26,063 nt of DNA from an uncultured Collinsella sp. (lineage in GTDB: Bacteria > Actinomycetota > Coriobacteriia > Coriobacteriales > Coriobacteriaceae). Under the pieces are notes generated by a model. The model was not told the origin of the DNA and ran no database searches. It saw only the letters and a program-made list of their open reading frames with translations. Positions 6,526 through 13,347 of this stretch are shown in pieces. The DNA is taken from positions 1-26,063 of the forward strand of contig CABULX010000014.1 of NCBI GenBank assembly GCA_902492545.1, read 5' to 3'. Numbering within the stretch: position 1 is the first letter of the stretch; the number at the start of each line of letters is the position of its first letter. The position numbers were made by a program, and so were the translations under genes.

Positions 6526-7467
6526 GTGCCGGAGAATAAGGAACATACTGAAGCTACTCCCTCGTCGCTCGCTGTGGTGGCGGGGGAGTATCTCGATTAC
6601 CTCGCGGTCGAGCGGGGTTTGGCACGCAACACGATTGCGGCCTACCGTCGTGACCTGACGACGTACTGCGCCTATCTGGAGCGGGCTGACATTGCGTCTT
6701 TTGAAGAGGTGACCCGTCAGGTCGTGGAGGGCTTTGTTGCCGATCGCCGCGACGGAGGCTATTCCGACGCCTCGGTGGAGCGCGCGCTTGCTGCCGTGAA
6801 GGGCCTGCATGCCTTTTTGGTGCGCGATGGGGCCGTGGCCCAAAACCCGACGGCGGCGTTGCGCCTGCCCAAAAAGGCAGATCGCCTGCCGGAATACCTT
6901 TCGGTGGAGGACGTCTCGGCACTGCTGGATCAAGACTTTCCCGAGGGCGAGATGGGACTGCGCGATCACGCCATCTTGGAAGTGCTTTACGGTTGCGGCT
7001 TGCGCGTGAGTGAACTGGTTGGGCTCGATGTGGGCGATATCCATATCGATGACGGGTTTGTCCTGGTGCGCGGTAAGGGCTCCAAGGAGCGTCTGGCCCC
7101 GTTGGTGGGAAGCGCGGCGCGTGCCCTGACACACTATCTAGGTGACGGGCGCACGCTCCTGGCCGCCCATGCTCACGGGACGGAGACCTCGGCGGTCTTT
7201 TTAAATAAGAACGGACGTCGCCTGTCGCGTCAGGCCGTGCATGCGATATGCGAGCGGTATGGGCGCCAGGTGGGGCTGGTGGGGCTCCATCCCCATACCT
7301 TGCGCCACTCCTTTGCCACCCACATGCTCGCGGGCGGTGCCGACCTGCGTGTGCTGCAGGAGATTTTGGGCCATGCCGATATTTCGACCACGCAGGTCTA
7401 CACGCATGTCGACCGCACGCAACTGACCGAGGTCTATCTGGCGGCGCATCCGTTGGCACATCGCTAG
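6526..7467 (+). CDS. xerD: Tyrosine recombinase XerD (chromosome dimer resolution)
   Basis: This tyrosine site-specific recombinase of about 313 residues acts with XerC at dif to resolve chromosome dimers. An N-terminal SAM-like core-binding domain (EYLDYLAVERGLARNTIAAYRR) is followed by the catalytic domain. All six catalytic residues are present: Arg160 in GLRVSEL, Lys184 in RGKGSKE, His257 and Arg260 in HTLRH, His283 in LGHADIS, and nucleophile Tyr292 in TTQVYTH. The best available start is the GTG at 6526, 2 bp after the pyrG stop; no ATG exists in frame between the genes, and no ribosome binding site precedes it apart from AAGG at the pyrG stop. Translation probably depends on coupling to pyrG. 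GTGs at 6574 and 6577 are alternatives. Confidence 0.93.
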   Translation: MPENKEHTEATPSSLAVVAGEYLDYLAVERGLARNTIAAYRRDLTTYCAYLERADIASFEEVTRQVVEGFVADRRDGGYSDASVERALAAVKGLHAFLVRDGAVAQNPTAALRLPKKADRLPEYLSVEDVSALLDQDFPEGEMGLRDHAILEVLYGCGLRVSELVGLDVGDIHIDDGFVLVRGKGSKERLAPLVGSAARALTHYLGDGRTLLAAHAHGTETSAVFLNKNGRRLSRQAVHAICERYGRQVGLVGLHPHTLRHSFATHMLAGGADLRVLQEILGHADISTTQVYTHVDRTQLTEVYLAAHPLAHR

Positions 7468-7498
7468 CACCTCGCTGACCTGCATATTTATAAATATT

Positions 7499-7570
7499 AA
7501 AGGGGACGGGCCCCAGATTGCCGAGACGCACTTTTGCGCGCATGGGCAATCTGAGGCCCGTCCCATTTTT
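7499..7570 (+). terminator. Long hairpin terminator after xerD
   Basis: GGGACGGGCC (7503-7512) pairs with GGCCCGTCCC (7555-7564), and CAGATTGCC (7514-7522) pairs with GGCAATCTG (7545-7553), with a single mismatch between the blocks. AAA (7499-7501) can pair with the first of TTTTT (7566-7570). The loop carries a further small stem, CGCA/TGCG. The structure has the shape of an intrinsic terminator but the stem is unusually long, so it may also be a repeat-family element. Confidence 0.7.
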
Positions 7571-7732
7571 CGCCAGACACCGACGCGGTGGTGGGCCGTG
7601 TGTGCCGTGGGTGGGGGAGTTTGGGGGCGATGTGAACGACGTGTAAAGGGACGTAAAAATCGCCTCAAGGTCAACTTGAAGGTTGAGGTTCGCGGGCGTG
7701 GTTCTATAGGTGGCATCCCGCCTTTGCTGCAA
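7571..7732. other. Gene-free stretch upstream of the dcw control region
   Basis: I see no gene here. The + strand is rich in G runs at about 7606-7626, which give an incomplete quadruplex pattern with one long loop. At 7663-7688 there are overlapping small inverted repeats (CCTCAA with TTGAGG, and TCAAC with GTTGA). A weak promoter-like pair, TTGAGG 7683-7688 and TATAGG 7705-7710 with a 16-bp spacer, could be a second upstream start. Confidence 0.4.
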
Positions 7733-7748
7733 ACACAACATATTGTGT
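7733..7748. promoter_or_regulatory. NrdR-like box upstream of mraZ
   Basis: ACACAACATATTGTGT matches the NrdR box consensus ACACWATATATWGTGT at 15 of 16 positions, as I recall the consensus. A weaker copy with the same AACATATT core lies at 7774-7789, 41 bp downstream, about four helical turns. NrdR normally represses ribonucleotide reductase genes from paired boxes, so this location is unexpected and the match may be fortuitous. Confidence 0.35.
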
Positions 7749-7750
7749 TT

Positions 7751-7766
7751 TCGAACATATGCTCGG
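7751..7766. promoter_or_regulatory. SOS/LexA-like box upstream of mraZ
   Basis: TCGAACATATGCTCGG matches the Gram-positive LexA pattern CGAAC-N4-GTTCG with a perfect left half; 13 of 14 positions agree with CGAACRNRYGTTYG. It lies between the two NrdR-like copies and about 67 bp upstream of the -35 hexamer of the candidate mraZ promoter. Confidence 0.45.
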
Positions 7767-7798
7767 GGGTGTTTTACAACATATTGAGGGTGGAGCGG

Positions 7799-7845
7799 TG
7801 GGGTGGGGTGGGGGAAGGGGTGGGGAAAGGTGTTGAAAAATGGGG
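7799..7845 (+). promoter_or_regulatory. TGGGG repeats, candidate MraZ operator and G-quadruplex
   Basis: TGGGG occurs at 7799, 7804, 7809, 7821 and 7841. MraZ of E. coli is known to bind repeated TGGG-type pentamers near its own promoter with about one-helical-turn spacing; the 7799/7809 pair fits 10 bp, 7821 and 7841 fit roughly. The same bases give five G runs of at least four (7800-7803, 7805-7808, 7810-7814, 7817-7820, 7822-7825) with 1-2 nt loops, a textbook quadruplex pattern on the non-template strand. The cluster abuts the -35 hexamer and the last copy lies in the spacer. Confidence 0.6.
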
Positions 7846-7861
7846 CGGTTCCCCATATTAT
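7833..7861 (+). promoter_or_regulatory. Sigma-A type promoter of the dcw operon
   Basis: TTGAAA (7833-7838), a 17-bp spacer and TATTAT (7856-7861) each match the consensus at 5 of 6 positions, the best promoter in the window. Transcription would begin near 7868 and give a leader of about 60 nt. The spacer and the early leader each contain GGGG-Y-GGTT-CCCC (7842-7854 and 7879-7891), which may be an operator pair. Confidence 0.65.
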
Positions 7862-7929
7862 TGATGACGTCGACAGGCGGGGTGGTTCCCCGCGTACGTG
7901 CCATCTGAGTAACCGAGGGGAGGGCGCAC

Positions 7930-8364
7930 ATGGGAATGACGGGTGCATACGAGCGCAATCTCGATGCAAAAGGTCGTCTATCCCTGCCTGCACCCCTTCG
8001 CGAGGAGCTTGGAGAGCACGTTCGCGTGTTCAAAGCCCTGGATGTCGATGCTCTGTACGTGTTCTCTGCCGAGGCCTTCGATAAGTGGGTCGAAGGACTC
8101 TTCGCGGGTCGTGAGGGCCACGAGGGTTTTAACCCGCGTGACATCAACGACCAGAAGCTTATGAGGGCGATCAACAAGCGCACCACGTCGATGGATGTGG
8201 ACAGCGCAGGTCGTATCGGTCTTTCTGAGTCTCTCCGCAAGCAGGCGAACCTCGACCGCGAGGTCACGCTTGTGGGCAACTACGACCACCTTGAGGTTTG
8301 GGACCGCGCTACGGCCGATGAGGACGATGATGACGAGGCCCTGCTGGACCTCTTCTTCTCGTAA
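7930..8364 (+). CDS. mraZ: Transcriptional regulator MraZ
   Basis: MraZ, 144 residues, is a DNA-binding protein built from two SpoVT/AbrB-like halves. Each half carries the conserved D-x-x-x-R motif: LDAKGRLSLP near residue 12 and VDSAGRIGLSE near residue 91. MraZ binds repeated sites upstream of its own gene and controls the division and cell-wall operon. The start is supported by the strong ribosome binding site GAGGGGAGGG (7915-7924), 5 nt upstream. The C-terminus is unusually acidic (a DEDDDDEA run) and ends in LLDLFFS. It is the first gene of the cluster, directly downstream of TGGGG repeats that are its likely operator. rsmH follows after about 20 bp. Confidence 0.96.
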   Translation: MGMTGAYERNLDAKGRLSLPAPLREELGEHVRVFKALDVDALYVFSAEAFDKWVEGLFAGREGHEGFNPRDINDQKLMRAINKRTTSMDVDSAGRIGLSESLRKQANLDREVTLVGNYDHLEVWDRATADEDDDDEALLDLFFS

Positions 8365-8384
8365 GGGCAAGGCACGAGTAACGG

Positions 8385-9350
8385 ATGGAGCGTGGGATCT
8401 TGACACAAGAATATCGGCATGAACCTGTCATGCTCGGCGAAGTGCTTGAGTCGCTGCAGCTAAAGAGCGGTTCCGTCGTCTGCGACTGCACCCTTGGCGG
8501 TGCCGGCCATTCGGTAAAGATGGCTGCACAGGTGGGGGAGACCGGCCTTTTGCTCGGCGTCGATCAGGACGACATGGCCCTCGAGGCCGCTGGCGCCCGT
8601 CTGGACCGCGAGGTTCCCGGCGTACCGCACCAGCTGCTGAAGGGCAACTTCGGCGACTTGGACGAGCTGCTTTGCTCGGCCGAGGTGCCCGGGGTCGATG
8701 GCTTCCTGTTCGACTTGGGCGTTTCGTCGCCGCAACTCGATATCCCTGGCAGGGGCTTTTCGTACAACGAGGACGCCCCATTGGACATGCGGATGGATCC
8801 GGGTAACAACACCTTAAACGCAGCTGAGGTCATCAACACCTATAACGAACACGACCTCGCCCGGATTCTACGCGTCTATGGCGAAGAGAAGTTCGCCTCG
8901 CAGATCGCGCGTGAGATCGTGCGCCGCCGCGAGCATGAGCCGATCGAAACCACCGGTCAGTTTGTCGAGATCATCAAGGCTGGTATCCCCGCTGCCGCTC
9001 GTCGGCATGGCGGACACCCAGCCAAGAAAAGTTTCCAGGCCATTCGCATCGAGGTCAATCACGAACTCGATGTGCTCGAGCGAGGGCTTGACGCCGCCAC
9101 AAGGTGGCTCAACCCGGGCGGACGCATCTGCGTCATCTCGTATCACTCGCTCGAGGACCGTATCGTAAAGAACCACTTTAAGGAGATGAGCCAGGGGTGC
9201 ACGTGTCCGCCGGAGATTCCGGTGTGCGTGTGCGGCAACGTGCCGATACTCAAGGTCATCACCCGCAAACCCCTGGTTGCCCAACCCGATGAGGTTGCGC
9301 GCAACCCTCGGGCGAGATCAGCCAAGATCCGCGTGGCGCAGCGTCTGTAG
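8385..9350 (+). CDS. rsmH: 16S rRNA (cytosine-1402-N4)-methyltransferase RsmH
   Basis: RsmH (MraW) methylates N4 of C1402 in 16S rRNA using S-adenosylmethionine. Family motifs are clear: HEPVMLGEVLE at the N-terminus, the SAM-binding DCTLGGAGHS and LLGVDQDD, DGFLFDLGVSSPQLD, the GFSYNEDAPLDMRMD block, ISYHSLEDRIVKNHFKE, and the C-terminal CTCPPEIPVCVCG followed by ITRKPL. Length of up to 321 residues is normal. Two starts are possible. ATG at 8385 has no good ribosome binding site. TTG at 8400 has GGAG 9 nt upstream and would give a protein beginning near the family's usual N-terminus. I keep the ATG boundary but regard the TTG as equally likely. The gene lies second in the dcw operon. Confidence 0.96.
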   Translation: MERGILTQEYRHEPVMLGEVLESLQLKSGSVVCDCTLGGAGHSVKMAAQVGETGLLLGVDQDDMALEAAGARLDREVPGVPHQLLKGNFGDLDELLCSAEVPGVDGFLFDLGVSSPQLDIPGRGFSYNEDAPLDMRMDPGNNTLNAAEVINTYNEHDLARILRVYGEEKFASQIAREIVRRREHEPIETTGQFVEIIKAGIPAAARRHGGHPAKKSFQAIRIEVNHELDVLERGLDAATRWLNPGGRICVISYHSLEDRIVKNHFKEMSQGCTCPPEIPVCVCGNVPILKVITRKPLVAQPDEVARNPRARSAKIRVAQRL

Positions 9351-9440
9351 ACGCGACCGCGCGATATTGGACCTCCCGCTCGTACCACAAACGAAGCTTA
9401 AACACACTACCAACGTACTCGGGATGGGAGGCGGCATATC

Positions 9441-9911
9441 ATGGGCTACAACACCTCAAACGCAGCACTCGCCTATGATATGAACGCCATGCCCGCCTAT
9501 CGTGAGGCACCGCAGGCCCCCGTTGCTCCCCGCGAGCAGCGCACGCCGCGCTTTGATGTCTACACGGGCGCGGGCCGTCAGGCAAACCAGGCGGTAAGCC
9601 CGGTTTTCATGAGCGTTCTTAAAACGTTTTGCATCATTGCGGCCATCTTCATGACGATCGGTGTCGCCCGTGTGGCGCTCGCCGGCGTTACGGCCCAGGT
9701 GCTCAACAGCAACGCCGCGCTTACCAACACGCTCGAGAAGGCGACCGACGAGAGCTCCGACCTGGAGGTCATGCATTCGGTCTATGGTGCCGACACGCGC
9801 ATTCGCGACCTTGCGGGCGCTTATGGCATGGTGGAGCCCAGCGAGAGCGTTACACTTGATTTTTCGCAGGATGCAGCCGCGGGCGCTAGCTCGACCGCGA
9901 CCGCTCAGTAA
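9441..9911 (+). CDS. ftsL: FtsL-like bitopic division protein
   Basis: This 156-residue protein is assigned as FtsL from topology and position rather than strong sequence identity. It has a basic cytoplasmic N-terminal tail of about 55 residues, one transmembrane helix (about residues 59-80), then a short extracytoplasmic region with heptad-like leucines (LNSNAALTNTLEKA). RIRDLAGAYGMVEP resembles the usual FtsL C-terminal motif. FtsL joins FtsQ/DivIB and FtsB/DivIC in the complex that activates FtsW and FtsI. Its place between rsmH and ftsI is the standard ftsL position. The ATG is preceded by GGGAGG (9426-9431), 9 nt upstream. The tail is longer than in classical FtsL, and the last residues are Ala/Ser/Thr-rich and probably disordered. 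Confidence 0.82.
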   Translation: MGYNTSNAALAYDMNAMPAYREAPQAPVAPREQRTPRFDVYTGAGRQANQAVSPVFMSVLKTFCIIAAIFMTIGVARVALAGVTAQVLNSNAALTNTLEKATDESSDLEVMHSVYGADTRIRDLAGAYGMVEPSESVTLDFSQDAAAGASSTATAQ

Positions 9912-9928
9912 CAAGACGGTAGCTGAGT

Positions 9929-11794
9929 ATGACAAATGACTATCGCCGCGGCTCCGACGGGGGTCGCGGTTCTGGACGTCCCTCATCGCGGGGACGTTCT
10001 GGTTATCAAGGAACGGGTCGGCCATCTTACAACGCGAGGCCGTCCTATGGCAACGACCCCGCGTCGCGTCTCCGTGGCTCGAATGGTCCTCAAATGCATA
10101 ACACCAGACCGCGCAAGAGCTCGTCGACCGAATGGCTCACGGGCACGCCGCTGCCCCGTCGCAAAGCCGTCATGCGTTTCATCGGGCTCGGCTTGGGTTT
10201 GGGCGTCCTTCGCCTTGCCGACTATCAAATCGTGGAAGCCGATAAGTTGCGCGACCGCGCCGATGCACGTCGCTTGCTTGCGCAGACGCTGTATGCCAAG
10301 CGCGGTACCATCTACGACCGTAACGGCAACGTGCTGACGTCGTCGGTCGAATGCCGCAACATCGCCGTGAATCCTCAGCTTATCGAGGACGTTGACAAGA
10401 CGGTATCGGCGCTGGTCAAAGCTACGGGAATCGATAAAAAGACCTGTCGCGAGCTCGTTGAGTCGGATGGCACCTGGGTGTATATCAAACGTCAGGTGGA
10501 CGAGGACGATGTCGCGGCGCTGGAGAAGAAGAACCTGCCAGGCGTGCTCTTTGAACAGGCCATGAAGCGCGTGTACCCCTACGGCAACCTGGCATCGCAG
10601 GTGCTTGGCGTGGTAAACGTGGACAACGACGGTCTGACGGGCCTCGAAAAACAGTACAACAAGCTTTTGACCGGAACGAACGGTTCGCTGGTGCGCGAGC
10701 GGGCGAGGGACGGTAGCTATATCGCGGGCGGCGCCTATAAGAAGGTTGCCGCGGTGGACGGCGTGGACATCGTGACGACGCTCGATGTCAATATCCAGCG
10801 TGCCGCCGAGGACGCCCTGGCCGAGGCGGTCGAAAAGACCAAGGCCAAGAATGGCTCGGCCCTGGTCACCGATCCCACGACGGGCGAGATTCTGGCGGCA
10901 TGCTCGTATCCGACATATGACCAGACCGATCTGGAAAACGCCAAGACCGAGGACATGAACTTGCGCCTGGTTACCGATGCCTACGAGCCCGGCTCGGTCT
11001 TTAAGACGCTCGTGGCCGGTGCCGGCTTCGACTTGGGCGCCGTGCGTTCGAGCACGTCGTTTGAGGTGCCGGCGAGCATCAAGGTTGGCGACGACACCGT
11101 TACCGACGCCGACAAGCGCGACTACACCATGACCATGGACGTGCGCGAGATGATGCGCCGTTCGTCCAATGTGGGCTTTGTCCTGGTGGGACGCAAGATC
11201 GGTGCCGATGATTTTGCCACTTATGTGGACAAGTGGGGTATCGGCCATAGCTCCGGTGTCGATTTTCCGGGTGAGAGTCTGGGCATCGTCAAGGAGCGCG
11301 ACCAGTACGACGGCGCCACGCTGGGCTCGATGAGCTTTGGCCAGGCGCTGTCCGTCTCGCCGATTGAGGTCGCACGTGCCGTGGGCGGCATCGCGAACGG
11401 CGGCGTGATGATGACGCCGCACTTCTATAAGTCCAGCAAGGGCGATGAGAAGGACTGGGGCGAAGGCGAGCGTGCGATTTCGGAGGACGCTGCCGCCCAG
11501 GTGACATCGTGCATGCAGACGGTCGTGTCCGAAGGCATGGGCGTTGGCGGTGCGGTCGATGGCTATGACGTGGCGGGCAAGACCGGTACGGCCGAGCGTG
11601 CTGACGAGAACGGCGGTTACCTCAAGGAGAACTACATGTCGTCCTTTATGGGCTTTGCGCCGGCACAATCGCCCAAGGTGCTGTGCTATATCACACTCGA
11701 TGGAACGCCGAGCGGCTCGGATGCCGCCGCGGTGCCATTCCAGTCCATTATGGCCAACGCGCTCGACGTGCTGGGAATCCCGCGGACGAAGTAG
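9929..11794 (+). CDS. ftsI: Septal penicillin-binding protein FtsI (PBP3, class B)
   Basis: This class B transpeptidase of 621 residues cross-links septal peptidoglycan. It begins with a disordered cytoplasmic tail of about 80 residues rich in Arg, Gly and Ser, then one membrane helix (about 82-100). The dimerisation region starts with TLYAKRGTIYDRNG, and the transpeptidase domain follows. Catalytic motifs are intact: Ser356-x-x-Lys359 (GSVFK), Ser412-Ser-Asn414, and Lys551-Thr-Gly-Thr554. There are no C-terminal PASTA domains; the protein ends soon after the transpeptidase fold. The start is 17 bp after ftsL with only a weak ribosome binding site. The tail contains DPASRLR (residues 43-49), which recurs almost exactly in the FtsW tail. 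The next gene is murF rather than the expected murE. Confidence 0.96.
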   Translation: MTNDYRRGSDGGRGSGRPSSRGRSGYQGTGRPSYNARPSYGNDPASRLRGSNGPQMHNTRPRKSSSTEWLTGTPLPRRKAVMRFIGLGLGLGVLRLADYQIVEADKLRDRADARRLLAQTLYAKRGTIYDRNGNVLTSSVECRNIAVNPQLIEDVDKTVSALVKATGIDKKTCRELVESDGTWVYIKRQVDEDDVAALEKKNLPGVLFEQAMKRVYPYGNLASQVLGVVNVDNDGLTGLEKQYNKLLTGTNGSLVRERARDGSYIAGGAYKKVAAVDGVDIVTTLDVNIQRAAEDALAEAVEKTKAKNGSALVTDPTTGEILAACSYPTYDQTDLENAKTEDMNLRLVTDAYEPGSVFKTLVAGAGFDLGAVRSSTSFEVPASIKVGDDTVTDADKRDYTMTMDVREMMRRSSNVGFVLVGRKIGADDFATYVDKWGIGHSSGVDFPGESLGIVKERDQYDGATLGSMSFGQALSVSPIEVARAVGGIANGGVMMTPHFYKSSKGDEKDWGEGERAISEDAAAQVTSCMQTVVSEGMGVGGAVDGYDVAGKTGTAERADENGGYLKENYMSSFMGFAPAQSPKVLCYITLDGTPSGSDAAAVPFQSIMANALDVLGIPRTK

Positions 11795-11919
11795 GGGGTT
11801 ACAATCTTGAGCGTGGTCTGCCGTTTGATCTGAAGGGTGTTCACATGCCCTGCACCACGCGCGCATGGCACTGGGATACAATACGCCGATAGCATTATTA
11901 GGTTTACAGGGGAGCTGCA
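11795..11919 (+). other. 125-bp gap between ftsI and murF, where murE is usually found
   Basis: No open reading frame or murE remnant is visible. TACAAT occurs at 11877-11882, resembling a -10 box, but has no recognisable -35. It could hold a weak internal promoter. GGGGAG at about 11909 is the murF ribosome binding site. Confidence 0.5.
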
Positions 11920-13344
11920 ATGATAGAGATCGCCGTCAACAACCTCGCGGCCTCAACGGGGGCCCGAACCGTGACGGAAGAAGTCGACCGGGTATGCCGC
12001 GGGTGCGTTATCGACTCGCGTCAGGTCGAGGAGGGGACGATCTTTGTCGCCTTCCCCGGCGAAAAGGTCGACGGCAATGATTTTGCCTCCCGTGCCATCG
12101 AGTCGGGTGCCGGTGCCGTCGTGATGACGCGCGAGCCCGATGCCGAGCTGGTTTCGTTGGCGCAGGATAAGGGATGCGCCATCTTGCTGACCGACGACCC
12201 CGTGGAGTTCTTGCTGCGCCTGGCGCACGTATATCGCTTGGAGCTTGGCTGCCTGGTCGTCGGCATTACCGGTTCGATTGGCAAGACGACGACCAAGGAC
12301 GTGCTCGCCGCCGTGCTCGCCAAGCGTTATCGCGTCTGGGCCACGAAGGGCAATTTCAACAACTTGATCGGCATGCCGCTCACGGTGCTTTCCGCTCCGG
12401 CCGATACCGAGGTCCTGGTGCTCGAGATGGGCATGAACCATTTTCATGAGATTGAGCGCCTGTCCCAGTCTGCCAACCCCAATCTTGCCATCGTGAGCAA
12501 GATCGGAACCTCCCACATCGGTATCCTGGGCAGCCGCGAGAACATCGCCCGTGCCAAGTCCGAGATTGTCCAGGGCATGTGCGCCGCCGGCGACTTCTCG
12601 CCGTTGCTGGTTTTGGGCGGCGAGGACGACTTTACGCCGTTCATTCGCGATACGTTCGCCCAGCCTGCGGGTATTGACGTGATGCTGGCCGGTGTCTCGG
12701 ACGACGACGAGGTCCGCGCGCGCGACATTCGCGTCGACGACGAGGGCCATCCGGTCTTTACGCTCGACTTTGGTCAGGGCGACACGGTCGATACCATGTT
12801 GGCTATTCCCGGTGTGCAGTCCGTGCCCAATGCCGTCAAGGCCGCCGCGGTCGCCTATCGTCTTGGCGTGACGCCCGAGCAGATCGATGCTGCCTTTAGG
12901 GGCCTTACGATCACCGGTCACCGTCAGGAGATCAAGCGCGCCAAGAGCGGAGCACGCATCATCGACGACTCCTATAACGCCAGTGCCGAGTCTATGGCTG
13001 CCGGCCTCGATTTGCTGTGCTCGCTCATCTGTGACGGTTCGCGCATGGCGATCTTGGGCGAGATGGGCGAGATGGGCGACGAGGCTCCCCGCATGCATGA
13101 GCTCGTGGGAGCCTATGCCGCCGCCAAGAAGCTCGACATGCTCGCGTGCGTTGGCGGCGAGCTGGCTCAGCTCATGGCCGATGCCGCACGTATGATGGGT
13201 ATGGATGAGGACCGCATCCAGGTATTCTCCGATTATCAGCAGGTGCTCGACCGCATGGGCGGCGCGCTTGAAAATCATGATGTTGTACTGGTCAAGGGTT
13301 CCCGTTTTGTTGAGCTCGACCGCTTTGTGGAAGGTGTGTGCTAG
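11920..13344 (+). CDS. murF: UDP-MurNAc-tripeptide--D-alanyl-D-alanine ligase MurF
   Basis: MurF, 474 residues, adds D-Ala-D-Ala to UDP-MurNAc-tripeptide using ATP, the last cytoplasmic step before MraY. The ATP loop GSIGKTTTK starts at residue 118 with Lys122. Further marks that separate MurF from other Mur ligases are WATKGNFNNLIGMPLTVL, VLEMGMNHFHEIERLS, KIGTSHIGILGSRENIARAK, and the C-terminal IDDSYNASAESM followed by ILGEMGEMGDEAP. The ATG start has a ribosome binding site about 6 nt upstream. mraY begins 4 bp after the stop. Since murE is absent from this cluster, the tripeptide substrate must be made by an enzyme coded elsewhere. Confidence 0.96.
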   Translation: MIEIAVNNLAASTGARTVTEEVDRVCRGCVIDSRQVEEGTIFVAFPGEKVDGNDFASRAIESGAGAVVMTREPDAELVSLAQDKGCAILLTDDPVEFLLRLAHVYRLELGCLVVGITGSIGKTTTKDVLAAVLAKRYRVWATKGNFNNLIGMPLTVLSAPADTEVLVLEMGMNHFHEIERLSQSANPNLAIVSKIGTSHIGILGSRENIARAKSEIVQGMCAAGDFSPLLVLGGEDDFTPFIRDTFAQPAGIDVMLAGVSDDDEVRARDIRVDDEGHPVFTLDFGQGDTVDTMLAIPGVQSVPNAVKAAAVAYRLGVTPEQIDAAFRGLTITGHRQEIKRAKSGARIIDDSYNASAESMAAGLDLLCSLICDGSRMAILGEMGEMGDEAPRMHELVGAYAAAKKLDMLACVGGELAQLMADAARMMGMDEDRIQVFSDYQQVLDRMGGALENHDVVLVKGSRFVELDRFVEGVC

Positions 13345-13347
13345 CCC

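Noticed and set aside
7599..7626. G-rich tract as a second G-quadruplex
   Set aside because: Only three close G runs are present; a fourth needs a 12-nt loop, so the pattern is much weaker than at 7800-7825.
7683..7710. TTGAGG / TATAGG as the main mraZ promoter
   Set aside because: Each hexamer matches only 4 of 6 and the spacer is 16 bp; the pair at 7833-7861 is better on all counts. Kept only as a possible second start.
6554..7993. 479-codon open frame on the - strand spanning xerD, the dcw control region and the start of mraZ
   Set aside because: It would cross a terminator, a promoter and two genes in antisense; composition is Pro/Arg-rich noise.
9983..11920. 645-codon open frame on the - strand opposite ftsI
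   Set aside because: Shadow of ftsI caused by GC-skewed codon use; no motif and no suitable upstream signals.
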